Assembly (NCBI RefSeq): GCF_019801605.1
Contig: NZ_JAHVIT010000002.1
Span: 372,001 to 436,000, forward strand
Direction: 5' to 3'
Length of the DNA: 64,000 bases
Origin: Maritimibacter alkaliphilus
Lineage (GTDB): Bacteria; Pseudomonadota; Alphaproteobacteria; Rhodobacterales; Rhodobacteraceae
Positions within the stretch are counted from its first letter, which is position 1; each line of letters opens with the position of its first letter. Shown here piece by piece: positions 61,745 to 64,000 of this stretch. Position numbers and translations under genes: made by a program. The notes under the pieces were generated by a model that was not told where the DNA came from, made no database searches, and saw nothing but the letters and a program-made list of their open reading frames with translations.

Positions 61745-62233
61745 TCAGAGCGCGGCGACCATCGACTTGCCGCCGGAGATGTCGCAGGTGCCCGGGCTCT
61801 CCTCGAGGTGCAGCACGGTGACCTTGCCGTCCTCGACCGCCATGGCGTAGCGCTTGGAGCGGTTGATCAGGCCCGCCGGGGGGGCGCTGAAGTCGAGGCC
61901 GATGGCCGTGGTGAAGGCGCTCTCGGGGTCGCAGAGCATGGTGATGCCGGCCTCGCCCGCGCCGGTGTCCTTGCTCCAGGCGCCCATGACGAAGGGATCG
62001 TTAACGCTGACGCAGATGACTTCGTCCACGCCCTTGGCCTTCAGGTCGTCCATGGCCGCGATGAAGCTGGGCACATGCGCGGTGCTGCAGACGCCGGTAT
62101 AGGCACCGGGCAGGCCGAAGATCACGACCTTGCGACCGGCCAGCTTGTCGGCGAGGGCCACGGGTGCGGGGCCTTCGGCGGTGGGCGCAATGAGGGTCGC
62201 GCCGGGGAGCGTATCGCCTTGGGAAATGGTCAT
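61745..62233 (-). CDS. Peroxiredoxin (Prx5/redoxin type)
   Basis: This peroxiredoxin reduces peroxides through a cysteine. The open frame is much longer, but the ATG at 62233 with GGAGGAC upstream starts a 162-residue product of normal size. The catalytic motif PGAYTGVCSTAHVPSF contains the peroxidatic Cys, and WSKDTGAGE and the SPGTCDISGG C-terminal Cys fit the Prx5 branch. It is divergent from the ferredoxin reductase gene with 93 bases between them. Confidence 0.93.
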   Translation of the reverse strand: MTISQGDTLPGATLIAPTAEGPAPVALADKLAGRKVVIFGLPGAYTGVCSTAHVPSFIAAMDDLKAKGVDEVICVSVNDPFVMGAWSKDTGAGEAGITMLCDPESAFTTAIGLDFSAPPAGLINRSKRYAMAVEDGKVTVLHLEESPGTCDISGGKSMVAAL

Positions 62234-62326
62234 CTGTCCTCCATCGGGATGAATTGTGTTTTGCCTGACGACGGATGTAGAGTGCCGGCGCCGTACGACG
62301 ACGACAGAACAGGAGGATGCGTCCGG

Positions 62327-63547
62327 ATGGAACAGGAAAATCGCCATATTGTCGTTGTCGGGGCAGGACAGGCCGGGGCTGCATTGGTCGCCCGGCTGCG
62401 GGGCAAGGGCTATGCCGGGCCGATCACGCTGATCGGAACGGAGAGGGTGCCGCCCTACCAACGGCCGCCGCTGTCGAAGAAATACCTGCTGGGCGAGTTC
62501 GCGCTGGAGCGGCTCTTCCTGCGGCCCGAGGTCTTCTACGAGGAGCATGACATCACCCTGCGCCTTGGCACCACTGTCGAGGGCATCGACACCGGGGCGA
62601 AGACGCTGCTGCTGGCCGGGGGCGAGGTGCTGGGCTGGGACGAGCTGGTGCTGACCACCGGGTCGCACGCGCGGCGGCTGCCGGCGGCGATCGGGGGCGA
62701 TCTGCCCGGGGTCTACGTGATGCGCGATCTGGCCGATGCCGATGCGCTTGCACCCGAGATGCAGCCGGGCCGCCGGCTGGTCATCGTGGGCGGCGGCTAC
62801 ATCGGGCTGGAGGCCGCCGCGGTGGCGGCCAAGCTGGGGCTGGAGGTCACGCTGATCGAAGCTGCGCCGCGCATCCTGCAGCGCGTTGCCTGCGCCGAGA
62901 CCTCGGACTACTTCCGCGCCCTGCACGAAAGCCACGGGGTCACGATCCTCGAAGGCATCGGGCTGGAGCGGCTGACCGGCGAGGACCGTGTCACAGGTGC
63001 GCGGCTGAGCGACGGGCGCGAGATCGCGGCGGATGCCGTGATCACCGGCATCGGGATCGCGCCGGGCATGTCGCTGGCGGAGGCCGCAGGCCTCACCTGC
63101 GAGAACGGCATCTCGGTCGACCTTCAGGGGCGGACCTCCGAGGCCGGCATCTGGGCGGCGGGCGATTGCGCCTCCTTCCCGCTGCGCGGCCAGCGGCTGC
63201 GGCTGGAGAGCGTGCAGAACGCGATCGACCAGTCGGAAGCCGTGGCGGACAACCTCATGGGGGCCGGTACCGACTATGCGCCGAAGCCTTGGTTCTGGTC
63301 CGACCAATACGACGTGAAACTGCAGATCGCCGGGCTGAACCTCGGCTATGACAGGGTGGTCGTCCGGGCGGGCGAGGGGCTGGTGCGGTCGCATTGGTAC
63401 TATGCGGGCGAGACCCTGCTGGCCGTGGACGCGATGAACGATCCGCGCGCCTACATGGTGGGCAAGCGCCTGATCGACGCGGGCAAAAGCGCGCCGGCAG
63501 AGGCCGTGGCGGACCCCGCGGTCGAGCTCAAGACGCTGCTGCGCTGA
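62327..63547 (+). CDS. NAD(P)/FAD ferredoxin reductase
   Basis: This 406-residue flavoprotein resembles putidaredoxin/rhodocoxin reductases, which pass electrons from NADH to a [2Fe-2S] ferredoxin. The ATG at 62327 begins MEQENRHIVVVGAGQAGAAL with the FAD site; TERVPPYQRPPLSKKYLLGE is typical of the family. The NAD site is VGGGYIGLEAAAVAAKLG and the second FAD site WAAGDCASF. The ferredoxin and oxygenase partners are not in the window. The next gene starts within its stop (TGATG). Confidence 0.93.
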   Translation: MEQENRHIVVVGAGQAGAALVARLRGKGYAGPITLIGTERVPPYQRPPLSKKYLLGEFALERLFLRPEVFYEEHDITLRLGTTVEGIDTGAKTLLLAGGEVLGWDELVLTTGSHARRLPAAIGGDLPGVYVMRDLADADALAPEMQPGRRLVIVGGGYIGLEAAAVAAKLGLEVTLIEAAPRILQRVACAETSDYFRALHESHGVTILEGIGLERLTGEDRVTGARLSDGREIAADAVITGIGIAPGMSLAEAAGLTCENGISVDLQGRTSEAGIWAAGDCASFPLRGQRLRLESVQNAIDQSEAVADNLMGAGTDYAPKPWFWSDQYDVKLQIAGLNLGYDRVVVRAGEGLVRSHWYYAGETLLAVDAMNDPRAYMVGKRLIDAGKSAPAEAVADPAVELKTLLR

Positions 63548-64000
63548 TGCGGATCATCGGCGGAGAGCATCGCGGCCGGGCGCTGGCCGCCGTGGGCAAG
63601 GGCGACGCGGGGGCGCACCTGCGTCCTACCACCGACCGGGTGCGCGAAAGCCTGTTCAACCTGATCCTCGGCGGGCGCTTCGGCGATCCGGTGGAGGGGG
63701 CCCGGGTGCTCGACCTCTTCGCGGGGACCGGGGCGCTGGGGCTTGAGGCGCTCTCACGCGGGGCGGCCCATGTGACCTTCGTCGATGACGGGCGCGTGGC
63801 GCAGGGGCTGATCCGCAAGAACATCGCGGTTCTGGGCGTCGAGGGGGCCACGCGGCTGATGCGCTGCAGCGCCCTGCGCCTGCCGCCCTGCGAGGGAGAG
63901 GGCGCGGGTCTCGTCTTCCTCGATCCGCCCTATGGCAAGGACCTCGGCGCCAAGGCGCTCTCGGCCGCCCTCGCGCAGGGGTGGATCGCCGAGGGTGCGC
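63547..64000 (+). CDS. rsmD: 16S rRNA methyltransferase RsmD, 5' part (3' end outside window)
   Basis: RsmD methylates G966 of 16S rRNA. The ATG at 63547 shares one base with the reductase stop. The visible 151 codons contain MRIIGGEHRGRAL, LRPTTDRVRESLFN, the SAM motif VLDLFAGTGALGLEALSRGA and the catalytic DPPYGKDL. The frame is open to the right edge, so the gene is incomplete. Confidence 0.95.
   Translation, partial: MRIIGGEHRGRALAAVGKGDAGAHLRPTTDRVRESLFNLILGGRFGDPVEGARVLDLFAGTGALGLEALSRGAAHVTFVDDGRVAQGLIRKNIAVLGVEGATRLMRCSALRLPPCEGEGAGLVFLDPPYGKDLGAKALSAALAQGWIAEGA

Overview
The window is a high-GC alphaproteobacterial chromosome segment that looks like Rhodobacteraceae (Rhodobacter/Roseobacter group). 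The evidence is the single flagellin followed by flaF and flbT, the rpsT-dnaA-dnaN-recF-gyrB block, stand-alone ubiE/ubiB beside mutM, and a TRAP-free but ABC-rich accessory complement. Genes are tightly packed, with many ATGA, GTGA or TGATG start/stop overlaps. The species cannot be named from sequence alone. No tRNA, rRNA, CRISPR array, insertion sequence or prophage was recognised.

Layout. Positions 1-23.8 kb hold a flagellar cluster. A plus-strand run (motA, a 754-residue periplasmic protein, a lytic transglycosylase, flhA, fliR, flhB, a coiled-coil protein) converges on a minus-strand run (flgB, flgC, fliE, fliQ, flgF, flgG, flgA, flgH, fliL). The two ends meet at a 13.5-copy GAGCCA array. 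fliI runs divergently from flgB. The flagellin block follows (cheL/flgJ, flgN-like, flagellin, flaF, flbT, DUF1217), then an exceptionally long fliK and flgD. Together these genes supply export gate, rod, L-ring, ruler/cap, filament and stator parts. motB, fliF, fliG, fliM, fliN, fliP, flgE, flgK and flgL are not in the window. Positions 23.8-26.7 kb hold a yjbH-yjbF exopolysaccharide pair. Positions 26.7-32.4 kb hold ubiB, ubiE, mutM, an enoyl-CoA hydratase and an orphan lipoamide-dehydrogenase-type flavoprotein.

Positions 32.5-41 kb are the replication block: rpsT, dnaA, dnaN, recF, a VOC protein, a LysE exporter and gyrB. Positions 41-50.8 kb are a probable catabolic island: a complete Dpp/Opp-type ABC importer with two amidohydrolases embedded in it (one codA/atz-like with intact metal ligands, one that has lost the HxH motif). 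A divergent GntR/FCD regulator and a flavin reductase complete it, and GntR-type operator copies lie in the shared intergenic region. Positions 50.9-52.3 kb hold mlaA-mlaC. Positions 52.6-55.8 kb hold a type I secretion ATPase and membrane fusion protein without a visible substrate.

Positions 55.8-56.3 kb are gene-free and carry an 8-bp tandem repeat. Positions 56.3-60 kb hold ridA, a glycerophosphodiesterase, a COG3146 acyltransferase, phhB and a small MscS channel. After them come a second GntR regulator, a CX5R phosphatase, a likely small-RNA locus (about 61.36-61.50 kb), a peroxiredoxin, a ferredoxin reductase and the start of rsmD, which runs off the window.

The items most worth following up are the small-RNA/operator locus at 61.36-61.50 kb, the amidohydrolase-ABC island with its operators, the giant FliK, the separation of rod-cap and muramidase functions in the flagellar cluster, and several uncatalogued palindromes and tandem repeats.
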